The notes below the pieces were generated by a model. It was given only the letters and a program-made list of their open reading frames with translations, did not search any database and was not told the DNA's origin. Positions 31,086 to 42,436 of a stretch of DNA of 64,000 nt are shown here, piece after piece. Made by a program: the position numbers and the translations under genes. The stretch's first letter is position 1. Every line of letters starts with the position of its first letter. Location: positions 6,361,513-6,425,512 of the forward strand of contig NC_063049.1 of NCBI RefSeq assembly GCF_018812025.1, read 5' to 3'. The DNA is from Megalobrama amblycephala. Lineage: Eukaryota > Chordata > Actinopteri > Cypriniformes > Xenocyprididae.

Positions 31086-31332
31086 GATGGGCTACAAACA
31101 TTTTACAGCGAACCATTCCCAGTAGTTTGTAGTGGAGCTCATTCACAACACATTGAAAGAGCTTGGCTGACATACAAAACAAGCGTATGGAGACTATAAG
31201 AGGGAATAGGACAGAGAAGATGCTTAAAGAACACACCTCATTCATAGAGTGGACTCACTGGCTTGGTGAAAAACATCAACAGGACCCCTTGGGCACCTAA
31301 TAAAAGACATTCACCACCAGTTTCCTGCCTAG
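31086..31332 (+). pseudogene. Coding-like remnant with H-x3-H-I-E-x2-W motif, family unknown
   Basis: The frame DGLQTFYSEPFPVVCSGAHS, QHIERAWLTYKTSVWRL runs to a stop; after a one-base shift it continues RGNRTEKMLKEHTSFIEW, THWLGEKHQQDP, and after another shift LGHLIKDIHHQFPA and TAG at 31330. The composition and H..HIE..W..YK pattern look like the C-terminal catalytic part of a transposase, with Glu as acid residue, but I do not recognise the family. It lies inside the TTAA-flanked element and might be what is left of its own transposase. Confidence 0.4.
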
Positions 31333-31885
31333 AGGACAACATACTGAACATTTGATGTTGTGTTTTATATAAAGTAAAACACAGGTTAACTTATGCCTCT
31401 TGATTTAAGGTGTACTGATGTTGAAAAGACTTTGTTAAATAAAAGGTGTTTTATTTGAATTCTGTGCTTTTTTAAATGCTGGTGATATTCCACTGGTGCA
31501 AAATAAGAATCACCTTGGTGATTGTAAATTGGTATTTTAGATAATGCTGTAATGACTTATTACTTTACTTGTTTGTACACATTATTACGAACTCATCATT
31601 TATTACCCAAATAAAGGAATTTATGACTTGTTAATGTATCATGCCATGATTTTTCTCGGAGGGCCACATCATTAAAAAAGTTATCAAATACACATGTTCT
31701 ATTCATATTCAGCTCATCTAAATCAGATATCATTTGGTGCTTTTCGGAGGTTTGTAAAGAAGTGGAGGATCAGAGGTGCTGTGCCTGCATTTGGATGAAG
31801 GAGGTACTGAATGTTAGGAGGAAAGTGGATACATTTAGATGGGGCAATAGTGGCCCAAAAGAAGAGCAAGAAGTCCAGTCAAGTC

Positions 31886-31925
31886 ACCTTTATTTATATA
31901 GCGCTTTTATATAGCGCTTTTTCAG
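31886..31925. repeat. TTTATTTATATAGCGCTTTT fish repeat
   Basis: A short interspersed block with TATATAGCGCTTTT present twice in tandem. It recurs widely in teleost genomes as I recall; limits uncertain. Confidence 0.5.
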
Positions 31926-32608
31926 CTCTAGAAGAAAATGGTATCATTGTCCAGCTTAAGTTCAGCATTGTTTCATTCCATTGTAAAAATCATTAGTTAT
32001 TATTTTAGTTCATTTATCTATACAGCAGCTCTGGAGAAAACAGTGATGTCATCAGTTCAGTTTGCATACAATGGTGTCAATGCAGGCAGATCAAAAACAT
32101 TGTTAAATATCAAGTGTCCCCAACTAAGCAAGCCAGAGGCGACAGCAGCAAGGAACCCAAACTCCATCAGGTGACAAAAATTGAAAAATCATTGTCATTG
32201 TACATCTGATGAATAAGAATAAATGTTAATATTGCAAGAATAAACAATTTTACATTGTGCAGTTTTAATTCATATTCTTTCTTCTAGAGCATGTCTAGAG
32301 CATACAATACTGAATAAAGTCGTAGTTTTTGTTATTTTTGGACCAAAATGTATTTTCGATGCTTCAAAAACTTCTAACTAACCCACTAATGTCACATGGA
32401 CTACTTTGATGACGTTTTTATTACATTTCTGGACATGGACAGTATACCACACATACATTTTCAATGGATGGACAGAAAGCTCTCGGACTAAATCTAAAAT
32501 ATCTTAAACTGTGTTCCGAAGATGAAAGGAGGTCTTACGGGTTTGTAACGACATGAGGGTGAGTCATTAATGACATAATTTTCATTTTTGGGTGAACTAA
32601 CCCTTTAA

Positions 32609-33234
32609 AAGACCACCGGAGAACAGGCGAATCTCAACATAACACCGACTGTTACGTAACAGTCGGGATCATTAATATGTACGCCCCCAATATTTGCATA
32701 TGCCAGCCCATGCTCAAGGCATTAGACAAGGGCAGTATTAACATCTGGAGCAGCACAGCTGAATCATCAGACTAGGTAAGCAAGCAAGGACAATAGTGAA
32801 AAATGGCAGATGGAGCAATAATAACTGACATGATCCATGATATCATGATATTTTTAGTGATATTTGTAAATTGTCTTTCTAAATGTTTTGTTAGCATGTT
32901 GCTAATGTACTGTTAAATGTGGTTAAAGTTACCATCGTTTATTACTGTATTCACGGAGACAAGAGCCGTCACTATTTTCATTTTTAAACACTTGCAGTCT
33001 GTATAATTCATAAACAAAACTTCATTATTTATAAATCTCCCCAACAGTGTGTAATGTTAGCTTTAGCCACGGAGCATACTATCAAACTACAGGGGAAGCA
33101 GCCTGAATCGGCGCATTTATAATGATGCCCCAAAATAGGCAGTTAAAAAAATTTTGAGCTGAAACTTCACAGACACATTCGGGGGACACCTTAGACATAT
33201 ATTACATCTTGTGAAAAAGAATTCTTGGGCACCT
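32609..33234 (-). mobile_element. Truncated TTAA element, AGGTGCCC family
   Basis: Reverse-complement homologue of the 51969-54515 element: shared CACCGACTGTTACG.., TGCCAGCCCATG.TCAAGGCA, AATGGCAGATGGAGC, CACTTGCAGTCTGTATAATT and CCAAAATAGGCAGT blocks. Its right end GGGCACCT abuts TTAA at 33235-33238. The other end is missing because it directly abuts the 29546-32604 element. It lacks the nested hAT elements of the other copy and so provides an empty-site reference. Confidence 0.75.
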
Positions 33235-33238
33235 TTAA

Positions 33239-33405
33239 TGGACATTATGTGGTTTGGGTTGTATGACATTCTTCGAAAAGCTCCATCAAGCACTGCTGCA
33301 CGATTGATATTGAATTTGCAAATGCATGCGCTTGTGATCTTTTCACTAAGTTCTTTTAAAATTTCACTCATGGAGGTATCTTCTTTAGGTCGTCTAAAAT
33401 GATAC
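33239..33405 (-). pseudogene. HECT-like domain fragment
   Basis: On the minus strand: MSEILKELSEKITSACICKF, NINRAAVLDGAFRRMSYNPN, HIMSIK. The NINR..VLDGA...SYNP pattern resembles the start of HECT-type E3 ligase domains found in multicopy, TE-associated fish proteins; this assignment is from memory. The fragment ends where the TTAA element inserted. A related fragment lies on the plus strand at 39236-39415. Confidence 0.4.
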
Positions 33406-34049
33406 AAAAAATAAATCTTTCAGAAAACATGTTTACATGGACAGCAATAATCCAACTATTCATCTGGTTAGAGGGCTATTATTTAGATTAGTGTAAATAA
33501 AAGTTCCTGAACCCAAAGGCACCCATTTTAGTTCCAGTACATACAACATGCATTTACTCTAATCGCGACTTCTACACCATGAGTAATATATGCTAAAGGT
33601 ATTGCTAAATTGTTAGGATTCTGACATAATGTCACCAATGTAAAAAGCCTATCTTCAAAATTTGTGTTAAAAAGTCTAATAAATCGCATTTTGCAGGCTA
33701 TGCAAGTGTAGACTATAGCATTTTTCAAAATTTAAAAGCAACTACTTAAATGTTAACCAACAGATCTTCATTTCTACATACTGAAAAAGACTTTCACTCC
33801 TCCAGCTGATGTTGCCAAAAGTTTAGTAAAATTATTGCTGCAATTTGGCATAATACATTTATGTCTGGTCCTCAATACTGGTAACAAAAGCTGTGTACAG
33901 TTCTTCATCTTCATCTAATGAGTCATTTATGAGAGCCTTGAGGTGAGACTATCTGATTGTGATAAACAAGCTTGGGTACGTTCTGTAGTCACATCATTTT
34001 CTTTGGGGTGTGTCAGTAGAATTATAATTTTATTATAAATTCTTTATAA
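33406..34049. other. AT-rich spacer
   Basis: No recognisable coding or repeat end. It could hold further decayed exons of the HECT-like fragment, but none is convincing. Confidence 0.3.
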
Positions 34050-34915
34050 ATTATTTTCAATATATATGCTGTCACTTGGTAATATAAGAAAACATGGAAT
34101 TAGTCTCCCCTGTTATGCTGATGATACTCAGTAATACATTTCATCACGTCCAAATCTCTAAATTATCCAAGTTGACAGAGTGTGTTAAAGATATACAATA
34201 TTGGATGACCTGTAATTTTCTTCTATTAAATAAAGATGAGGTTTTACTCATTGGATCAAAAACCTGTAAACACAATCTCTTAGACTACAATCTGCATCTA
34301 GAAGGATGTACTGTTACTCCATCCTCGACAGTTAAAGACCTGGGTGTTATATTAGACAGCAACTTGTCCTTTGAAAATCATATTTCATATGTTACAAAAC
34401 AGCCTTCTTCCACCTCAGAAACATTGCTAAGATATGGAATATGTTATCTATTTCTGATGCAGAAAAGTTAGTTCATGCTTTCATGACTTCTAGACTAGAT
34501 TACTGTAATGCATTACAAGCTGGTTGTACCGCCTCAAACAAGCTACAATTAGTCCAAAATGCAGCTGCTAGAGTTCTTACCAGGTCAAGAAAATATGATC
34601 ATATAACACCAATTTTATCATCTCTACACTGGTTACCTATTAAGTCCCGTATCAATTATAAAGTATTGCTAATGACCTATAAGGCTCTAAATGGTTTAGC
34701 TCCTGTGTACTTAACCGATCTTCTATCGCCCCGCCCTACAATCTTTCACGCTCTTTAAGTTTACAAAACTCTGGACTTCTGGTTGTACCTAGGATATCTA
34801 AGTCCACTAAAGGAGGGAGAGTGTTTTCGCATTTTGCTCCTAAACTCTGGAATAGCCTTCCTGATAATTTTCAGGCTCAGACTCAATCTCCCAGTTTAAA
34901 TCTTGATTTGTTATG
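34050..34915 (+). pseudogene. LINE reverse transcriptase 3' end (L2-like)
   Basis: CYADDTQ (34111 onward) is the catalytic YADD box, followed by SKLTECVKDIQYWMTCNF, LLLNKDEVLLIGSKT, VKDLGVILDSNLSFENHI, then after shifts KLVHAFMTSRLDYCNALQAG, LQLVQNAAARVLTRSRKYDH, ITPILSSLHWLPIKSRI and LWNSLPDNFQAQTQS. This is the typical C-terminal half of teleost L2/CR1-type LINE ORF2. Stops and frameshifts are numerous. It is 5' truncated, as usual for LINEs; no clear 3' microsatellite tail or target duplication is visible. Confidence 0.85.
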
Positions 34916-36512
34916 AGCCGGTTTGATTTTCTCCTTGTTTCCCTTTCTCCTCCCATTACTGTTACTAGACTCAGCCGTTCTCTATCGCAATCACTTGTGA
35001 AGAGACAATGGTAAATATGAGGTGAATACTTCTTTCCTTTGGAGGTGGGCCTCCAGCTTCTGTGTCATTTCGCTATGAAATGGAACATCTGGTTCTCTTA
35101 CATGCAGTGTGAAGTTTGTGTTTTAGTGTACCCAAAGATGAAAATGTCATCATTTACTCAACCTCATGTCGTTCCAAACCCATATGACTTTCATGCATCA
35201 TCGGGACACAAATGTGAAGATAGCCTATTTTAATGAAATCTGAGAGAAATCTGTCCCTAAATTAAAATTCAACTATTCACCCATAACTCTGATGCTTCAA
35301 AACGTTCATTAAGAATTATGAATCGAGCAGTTTAGTCCAAGTCTTCTGAAGAGACCAGATCGCTTTAAATGATGAACAGATTTAAAAGGCTTATTCACAT
35401 ATAAACAATGATCAGCAAATAATGTTTGCAGCATTCAAATTTGGTTATGGGAGCAATGGTTATGTGTAATAAATGAGGTAAAAAGTGCTGCTGTATCAGC
35501 AGTCATCAACTGCTTTAATCGCTTGGTCAGCAGGGGCCCTGCCAAACCTACACATTTGCGTGGGTTGCATGGTGGTTAACAATGCTACTGGACAAATGCC
35601 CTCCACCAACTAGACATTTCTAAAGTGGCTGGTGCCTCAGATGATGAAATGAGATGCCTATTATCTCCCTCAAAGCGTTGGCAAGTAACGTTCCTAGTGC
35701 AATCTAACAGCGACAGCGAGATACGATGCTTCACAATATTTCTCACCCTAGGCGTCAAAAATGAAACTTCTGTCACCATTTACTCACCCTCAAATTGTTC
35801 CAAACCTGTATGTTTTTTCTTACTTCTGCTAAACATAATTCAGATAGATATAAGTTTCTTATATATTGTTATTTAGGAATTGTTGATGCAAGTTAATAAC
35901 ATAACTAACATTTGCTTTATTATTTTTAAAAGTGTGGAGCTCCTTGTGCCATGTGGAAAAAAGTTAGTTGCACCCAAAGTACAAGAAGGCCAGGAGTTCA
36001 ATGGAATGCTTATCTTTACGATTTTTAGATCAAGATCCCTTGTGGTAAGTAATCTAAAAGGTGAATTGATACATTTCTGTGAAAAACAATTTGATAATTA
36101 AAATGTTTCTAACTTTAAATTGGAGCATCCGGTTAGCTCTGAAGCTGAACTGACCTAACTGTCATGTGATTTTTGTCCGTACTGCTAATTTAATGCCTAT
36201 GGAGAATTTACGTGAGTACTTTCTGTTTGTGCATTAATTTGTGCATGAATTGTGCAAATTTCTTAAAGTGTGTAAGAATTGACTGAAAGCACCATGTCTC
36301 ATTAGGGATACTTTTCTGAATGGGAAAGTTTTCATACTGAAGCATTTTCATGAAATTGGATTTATTAACTATTTAATTTCATTGCAATATGAAGTAGTCT
36401 ATTCAATGGACTAAAAGTGCATATTAAGAAGTCAAGAGAATTCTGTTTCTATTCTGATGTTCATATTTTTTCATGTATACACTTTAATTTTATTTACTGG
36501 GTATATTTCTTT
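34916..36512. other. Spacer with repeat fragments
   Basis: At 35120-35290 and 35757-35830 lie 'TTTACTCA.CCTCA...GTTCCAAACC' blocks, diverged relatives of the terminal sequence of the AGGGTTAG TTAA element. At 35930-36055 a short frame (ELLVPCGKKLVAPKVQEGQE) ends at a possible donor GTAAGT, but I do not recognise it. Confidence 0.35.
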
Positions 36513-36877
36513 AGTTTGACTCCAGAGACTCTGATGACAGTTGTATTGAGGTGGATTGTGCTTCTCCTCAATCCATGGACCTAAGCACTGCAGCTGAAGA
36601 TTTTGCAGATGGGATGACCATCAGAGCCAGGACAAACCAAGCTAGTGCAACTTGACAAATGTCTATCGTTGAAGGCAGTAAATAAAACTGTTACTTCACA
36701 GATCAGTAATGGCCAGACCACTGCTCTACAGCCCTCCTCTAGTGATTTCAGTGCTGCATACTCACTCAACCAGAATGACAGTGGATATGCAGCATACCTA
36801 TCGATTAGTCTCTGATGTGTCTTCAGATGAATAAGAGCTAAACAGAGAGATATTGGCGAGTATTGAAAGTCGCAAGT
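36513..36877 (+). pseudogene. Acidic exon upstream of the piggyBac relic
   Basis: After TTCTTTAG: FDSRDSDDSCIEVDCASPQS, MDLSTAAEDFADG, later VSDVSSDE and ELNREILASIESR, ending CAA/GTAAGC, with stops and a frameshift between. It may be the acidic N-terminus of the piggyBac transposase that follows, or an exon of the HECT-like gene whose next exon would be at 39236. The sequence alone does not decide. Confidence 0.4.
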
Positions 36878-37084
36878 AAGCATAATATTTTTTAAAATTC
36901 GTTTTCCTCTTAATAGTTGTGGAGTAATTGCACACATTGTATGAAAACCATTCTATAAGTCAATTACAAGTGTCAATACATTTGTCTGGGGGCTATACAC
37001 CTGCTCATTATTCCTGTGCAAAAAGCAATCAAACTGTTTTATTTACTTATTAATGTATCAAGTTTGTAAAATGTAATATTGCTC

Positions 37085-38620
37085 CTAAAGGGTTTTATAC
37101 CAACCATGATTCTAGTTTCCCTGCATACCCTGATTGGCAAGGCAGCCTTCCACAAGCCGATGAAATCTTAAAGTATTGATAAGGGGATAAGACTTTCTTC
37201 TCTGATTATATACTTGCCGTTATTGTAGAGCAGTCAAATTTGTAGACAGCACAGGTTAATCTTAACAAGCCACTTAACCTAACCACATCTGAACTGGAGC
37301 AGTTCTTGGGCACTGTTTTGTACACGTCCTTGTTTGGGCTGCCAGCAACACGCATGTTTTGGCACCTTGCAAGCAGAGTTTCTCAAGTAGCAGATACACT
37401 GTCTCTAAACAGATGGGAGGAAATCAAAAGATTCCTGCATTTCAATGATAATGATGATCAACCAGTTCAATCTGATGACAATTTTGATGAGCTGTTCAAG
37501 ATCCGGCCCTTGATTACTAATCTTGTCTCTAAAATGAATGCAATACCCATGTCAGAGAAGTTGAGCATTGATGAGTAAATGGTCCCATTTATGGGACAAA
37601 ATCGCCTGAAGCAATATCTGCCCAAGAAGCCCAAAAAATATGGGGGTATAAGCTTATGTTCTTGGCTGGCTCTGATGGTATTCCACACAACACTGAAGTG
37701 TACACTGGGAAAGTAGCGCAGCCCCTCCAGTTGGTAGATATAGGAGCCAGTGCAAATGTTGTCATCCGCCTCGCTCAACCAGTGCCACAACACAAAAACT
37801 ACAAGCTGTACTTTGACAACTGGTTCACCACAACTTGAACTAGCTCGTCAAGGGGTCTTGGCACTGTTCGCTCCAACAGATTACCAGGGAGCAGCATGGT
37901 TTCTGATGTGGAGCTGAAAAGATCTGGCTGTGGATCTTTTTAAGAAAAGACAGCAATTGTTGGCAATCCCACTTTGCAGCAGTCAAGTGGTATGACAACC
38001 GCTCAGTGACCCTACTGAGTGATTATGTGGAAGCACACCCAGTCACTCATGTCCAGTGATGGGACAGAAGAAGTAAGGCGCACATTGATGTCCCATGTCC
38101 GGCTGTTGTAAGGGACTATAATCAGCACATGGGAGCGGTTGACCTCCTTGATTCTCTTATAGCCCTACACCGGACCAAAATCAGATCAAAAAAGTGGTAT
38201 CACCATCTGTCTTTCCACTTTCTAGACATGAATGTGGTGACCTGCTGGTTGTTGTACAAACGGGATTGTAAATGCAACAACCTGTCAGATGCTGAGGTTA
38301 TGCGGCTGTATGCATTCAAATCCTACATTGCACAGGGACTCTGCAAATCTGGGAAAAGTCTAGAGAAGAAAAGAGGTTGGCCCAGTGGTGGGATTTGAGG
38401 CAAAGAAGATGAGGCAGGGACCCACTGCTCCAATCCCAGTCCCAGGTGTGGGGATGAATGCTACAGCCCACTGGATCATCATGAGTGAGAAGAGGGGCAG
38501 GTGCAGGGTACCAGGCTGCAAAGACACTCTGAAAGCCAAATGCAGGAAGTGTAATGCCCACACCTGCTTCACAAGCAGTGAGAAAGTGAACATTGCGAGT
38601 GTTTTAAAAATAAAACTACC
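37085..38620 (+). pseudogene. piggyBac-type transposase relic
   Basis: LNLTTSELEQFLGTVLYTSL, LSLNRWEEIKRFLHFNDNDD and FKIRPLITNLVSKMN lead to MSEKLSIDE followed by TAA at 37576-37578; the frame then gives MVPFMGQNRLKQYLPKKP. After shifts: HNTEVYTGKVAQPLQL, KNYKLYFDNWFTT and DYNQHMGAVDLLDSLIALHR, TKIRSKKWYHHLSFHFLD. The three catalytic Asp regions of piggyBac enzymes (SIDE, YFDNW, GAVDLLD) are all visible. The C-terminus has the Cys-rich module RGRCRVPGCKDTLKAKCRKC. At least one stop and four frameshifts make it inactive. TTAA ends were not paired. Confidence 0.85.
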
Positions 38621-38739
38621 ACTGTTTGATGTGTGTATATGGACTGACAAAAATGTTATTTATATACAAATACCATTTCCAGACAAATTGGGATATTTAG
38701 GAAATTGCAATTAAGAACAATAATCTGTGATTTGTTCAT

Positions 38740-39235
38740 TTTCTTGAAACTTTAACTGACAAAAGGTACAAACAAATGTTTTCCTGTGTTTTCACTGGCC
38801 AACTTAGTTGCGTTTTGTAAATCTTTATAAACAAATTGAATTTTATTCCGGCAACACAATAAAAATGGTTTGGCCAGAGGCATGTTTACCACTGTTACAT
38901 CATCTTATCTTTTCATCATTTGGGAACTGAGGATACCAATTGTTGCAGTTTTGCAAGTGGAACTTTACTGGAAATGGGATTTGTATATATTTCTATATAT
39001 TTGTTTAATTCTCATTACTTTTAAACATTTACACTGAAACTTCAATTAATTGGGCACTGGTTGAACGTTGTACATAGTAAGAATATTTATTTCATATGTA
39101 TTTAGGGCTGTAATTATTATGGTCATACAAAGAGTCTTTGAGTCATTGTACCATCGTTTTGTTAACATTACTGCAGATAAATACTTGCCTAATGTTTCTA
39201 ATGTTTCCTAATGTTTCTTTAACTTTCACTGGTAA
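38740..39235. other. AT-rich spacer
   Basis: No gene seen; ends in TTTCACTGGTAACAG, a possible acceptor for the next fragment. Confidence 0.3.
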
Positions 39236-39415
39236 CAGCATGGACTATACAGATGGACCACCTGTAAAAGTTATTCTACAGGATCTTGGCTCAAAGACTG
39301 ACTGTAACCAACAATACAGGTTTAATATAAATAGAGCCTCAGTACTAGATGGAGCCATACGTGGATTCAAAAGGCTGTCATACAACACATCACAGCATAG
39401 TCAAGCTTTTGGATG
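39236..39415 (+). pseudogene. HECT-like domain fragment, second copy
   Basis: MDYTDGPPVKVILQDLGSKT, then YRFNINRASVLDGAIRGFKR and LSYNTSQHSQ before a stop. The NINRASVLDGAIRG..RLSYN stretch is close to the 33239-33405 fragment and better preserved. It could be the continuation of the acidic exon at 36513-36877 with the piggyBac relic inserted in the intron between. Confidence 0.45.
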
Positions 39416-39784
39416 ACATGGAACATGACATACAAAAGGCTAAGTTTTTATTTCGGTTTCATTTCTAAATGTTCTGTGGGCTATAATTAGTACCTTTCTA
39501 CTGTTTCTGAAAAAATACCAGGAGAAAGATGCCTGCATCACTTGCGTGAACATGCCATAGTCCTGCTGCAGGAAGGCATGAGGATGACAGATGTGAACAG
39601 CAATAAACTGCAATGTTCGTAGGTAAAGAAAGACACCTTTTTGGATGATCTTCTGTGTTTGGCACATATTCCGATTTTGGAATAAACACAGATTTAGGCA
39701 CATAAACTGTTGCAGGACTTCTGTGTATCTGTTACTAGCCCCGGTTACAGATAAGTTTGGATGTTCCAGTTCTAAAAATGCTTC

Positions 39785-41520
39785 AATTCTAGGAAGTAGT
39801 TGAGGTTTTTCAGCAAGCAAGTCAACACCCAGAGGATATTTATGAAGACATTTGTGATGGAGAATACATCAAAACTCAATCTTTTTTTACAAGACAACCA
39901 TGCATTACAGCTTCAGCTATACTATGATGACTTTGAGACAGCCAATCCCTTGGGCTCAAAAAAGGGCATTCATAAACTTGGCTGCATTTATTTTATGTAA
40001 TCTTCCACCAAAATGTAGCTGTTTTGATGAACATCCATATTATTTCATTGTTTCATTTTGAAGACTTGAATAAATATGGACTTGATGCTGTTCTTTGACC
40101 TCTCGTTGATGACCACATGATTTTAGAGACTCAAGGAATTCACACAGCACTATCTGACACCCCTTTAAGAGGAACCATTGTACAGGTAACAGGGGACAAT
40201 TTGGATCTTCGTGGACTATTTTGGATTTGTGGAGTCTTTTAGTGCAACATACTGCTGTTGATTTTGCCTAACTGTGAAAAGTGACTTTCAAACTGTTTTC
40301 ACTGAAGATGACCCAAATTTAATTCTTTGTTTAAAAGATTTACATGCAGTTCATTGCAATGCATATCTTGAAAATCCAGAGAAGTTTTAGAGTGGAAAAA
40401 AAAGAAGAAAAAAAAGTTTGCTTAATTCATTGCAATTCTTTGAAACCTCTGAGAACTATGCAGTTGACATAATGCATGATATACTGGAAGGTGTGGCACA
40501 GTATCAAATGAATCTTGTTTACCTGCATTTGGTTAAAAAATGATCTGTTAAAGAGTAAAGCGAATGAGTTAAGTTTTAATTACAGTTACCTTAAAATAAA
40601 AAACAGGCCAAGTGGACTTAAAATGCATGAAAGTAAATATCTTGGTCCGAATGCAGTTCAGTCATGGTGCTTGTTGCACAATACTCCACTTATTTTTGGA
40701 GATATTGTGACAAAAAATGTTCTGTATGGAATTTGCTTTTACTTCTTATACAGATTGTAAACATTGTTTTCTCACCCAGATTAACTAATGGTATTACATA
40801 CTACCTTAAACATTTGATTTATGATCACCACACTTTATTTAAAAACCTGATTCCTGATAAAAAATAAAAATAAAAAAAAATCTATTGCCAAAACACTACT
40901 TTATGATTCACAACCCCAGGTGTATTCATAAAATTGGTCCTCTTTTATACATCTGGTGAATGAGATTTGAGGCAATATATATATATATTTTTTAAACAAT
41001 CAATTAAAAATGTAAAAAAAAAAAAAAAAAAAAAAAACTCATAAAAAAACATTGATTAAAATGCATCAATCACACATGGCTTTGCATTGAGAGACATTGA
41101 ACTTTCAGAGTCTTCAATATGGACCAGTGGAAACTGAGCTGGTTAATGATTTAGAAGGTGACGTTTTAAGTAGAGCTCAGCATATCAATATATTCTGATG
41201 TTAACAAAACCCCTTGGGTAAAAAGTTATGGTACAGAGTATCATATTGGCATGTATGTTTGCAGTGGTGTTAAATGTGAAACTCCATTGTTTATAAAAAA
41301 AAAAAAATAATAATAATAATTTTATTGTGAAAGCAGTATTCATACTGTGAGAACGGACAAGCACCTTCATGCATGTATAACAGAAGATGAAATTGTTCCT
41401 TTTTCAATGTTTATACTGCAGGACTTACATAATTACAGACCAGCATTCATACAATTCTTATGACAGAAATGTGCCTTCTTGTCACTTATTTTAAAAGTGA
41501 ACCTGACAAAACATGTCCAC
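39785..41520 (+). pseudogene. Unclassified teleost transposase-like relic (NPLGSK / DIMHDILEG family)
   Basis: Frames in order: EVVEVFQQASQHPEDIYEDI; LQLQLYYDDFETANPLGSKK; GIHKLGCIYF; TIVQVTGDNLDLRGLF; NYAVDIMHDILEGVAQYQMN; IKNRPSGLKMHESKYLGPNA; QSWCLLHNTPLIFGDIV; then remnants of RCIHKIGPL and GINHTW-like blocks to about 41500. I recognise this order from a large uncharacterised teleost protein family. D-x-MHD-x2-EG resembles a catalytic motif of CACTA/KDZ-like transposases, which is inference. There are many stops and at least six frame changes. Confidence 0.6.
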
Positions 41521-41644
41521 ACTTGACAGCTCAAGAACTGCTTTAAGATCTGGACCGTATTTGTGTTTTTTAACCTTCTTGGAGCATTTGGACCTTTATC
41601 TTTACACTGGAGTTTAAAATATTAAGAGTTGAAATCTATCTTAG

Positions 41645-42060
41645 TAGTGTTAAAGCAGAACTAAGTAACTTTTTTTACCTTCATAAATAGTTTAAGTCCT
41701 TAATTGACTTGGTTAATTGACTTGTAGTGGTGTGTTTGAGGCATGCACTAACCCCCTCTGGCACGTCTACTCCAGAAAACAGCACTTGCAAGTTGAGCTG
41801 CGCCGACCCGACACAATCTCACCTCATGTTCACGTTCACGCGAGAGTGACAAAATTCTTTATGGTAATTCAAGAACAATGTATATATTATGACTTTATAA
41901 GACAATTTAGAAAATTACCCACCTCCATCGAGATTTCTTGTACTGTATTTGCAAAACTACTGCGCTGGTGAGCGTTGTAGTCATTGTAGTCCAGAGCTGC
42001 GCTTGGAGTATTTACGACAGTGTGATTCACTGAAGGAACCTGTAGGGGGAGCTTCGCAAA
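41645..42060. repeat. Possible TTAA repeat, TTAAAGCAGAACTAAGTAAC start
   Basis: Begins with TTAAAGCAGAACTAAGTAAC and runs through GCGCCGACCCGACACAATC to GGAACCTGTAGGGGGAGC. The sequence looks like a fish MITE, but the inverted right end is not obvious. Confidence 0.35.
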
Positions 42061-42284
42061 TCTTACTGAGTTAAATTGACACTCTTTACAATGGTGTCAA
42101 GGAACAACAAACTCCCTGTGATGTGGAATTTTTTTTTAACTCGATACAGTGTCAATTTAACTCCTTCATAGAGCTGAACAAGTAACATTTTGAAGACTGT
42201 TACATTGTCCCAAAATTTTAGAGTTAATGTGTTTATACATTTGAACTTAATTATGATTGATTTTAACTCTACTAGAGTTGAATT

Positions 42285-42367
42285 AACACTGACAATTTTG
42301 CTGTGTAGTAGCAACCTGGCTGAGCTAAGGCTGGTTCAGGAACTGAACCAGCAAAATTGTCAGTGTT
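42285..42367. repeat. 19-bp perfect inverted repeat with an internal palindrome
   Basis: AACACTGACAATTTTGCTG at 42285-42303 is exactly mirrored by CAGCAAAATTGTCAGTGTT at 42349-42367. The 45-bp loop contains CTGGTTCAG and CTGAACCAG (42331-42351) separated by 3 bp; that inner palindrome overlaps the outer right arm by 3 bp. Confidence 0.85.
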
Positions 42368-42436
42368 ATGACATGATGACTCTCTAAACCAAGAGGAGAC
42401 CTAACTATACCCCATGCTAAAGACAGCTTGCAAACA

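Larger units (their letters stand above)
29546..32604. mobile_element. TTAA-flanked transposon with about 300-bp terminal inverted repeats
   Basis: Starts AGGGTTAGTTCACCC and ends GGGTGAACTAACCCT, each bordered by TTAA (29542-29545 and 32605-32608). The inverted repeats extend about 280-300 bp inwards with shared blocks: GTCTTACGGG.., GAGGGTGAGT.ATTAATGACA, GAATAAAGTCGT. TTAA targets fit piggyBac or Kolobok families. The 2.5-kb interior contains a coding-like remnant at 31086-31332 and otherwise no transposase I recognise. Related terminal sequence recurs at 62815-62985. A TAGTGATGGGCG motif near 29850 could be the start of a further nested hAT, but no partner end was found. Confidence 0.75.

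Noticed and set aside
36581..36937. 118-codon minus-strand frame
   Set aside because: Overlaps the acidic exon on the plus strand and shows no domain.
39440..39820. 126-codon minus-strand frame
   Set aside because: Plus strand at its right edge carries the start of the NPLGSK family relic; no motif supports the minus frame.
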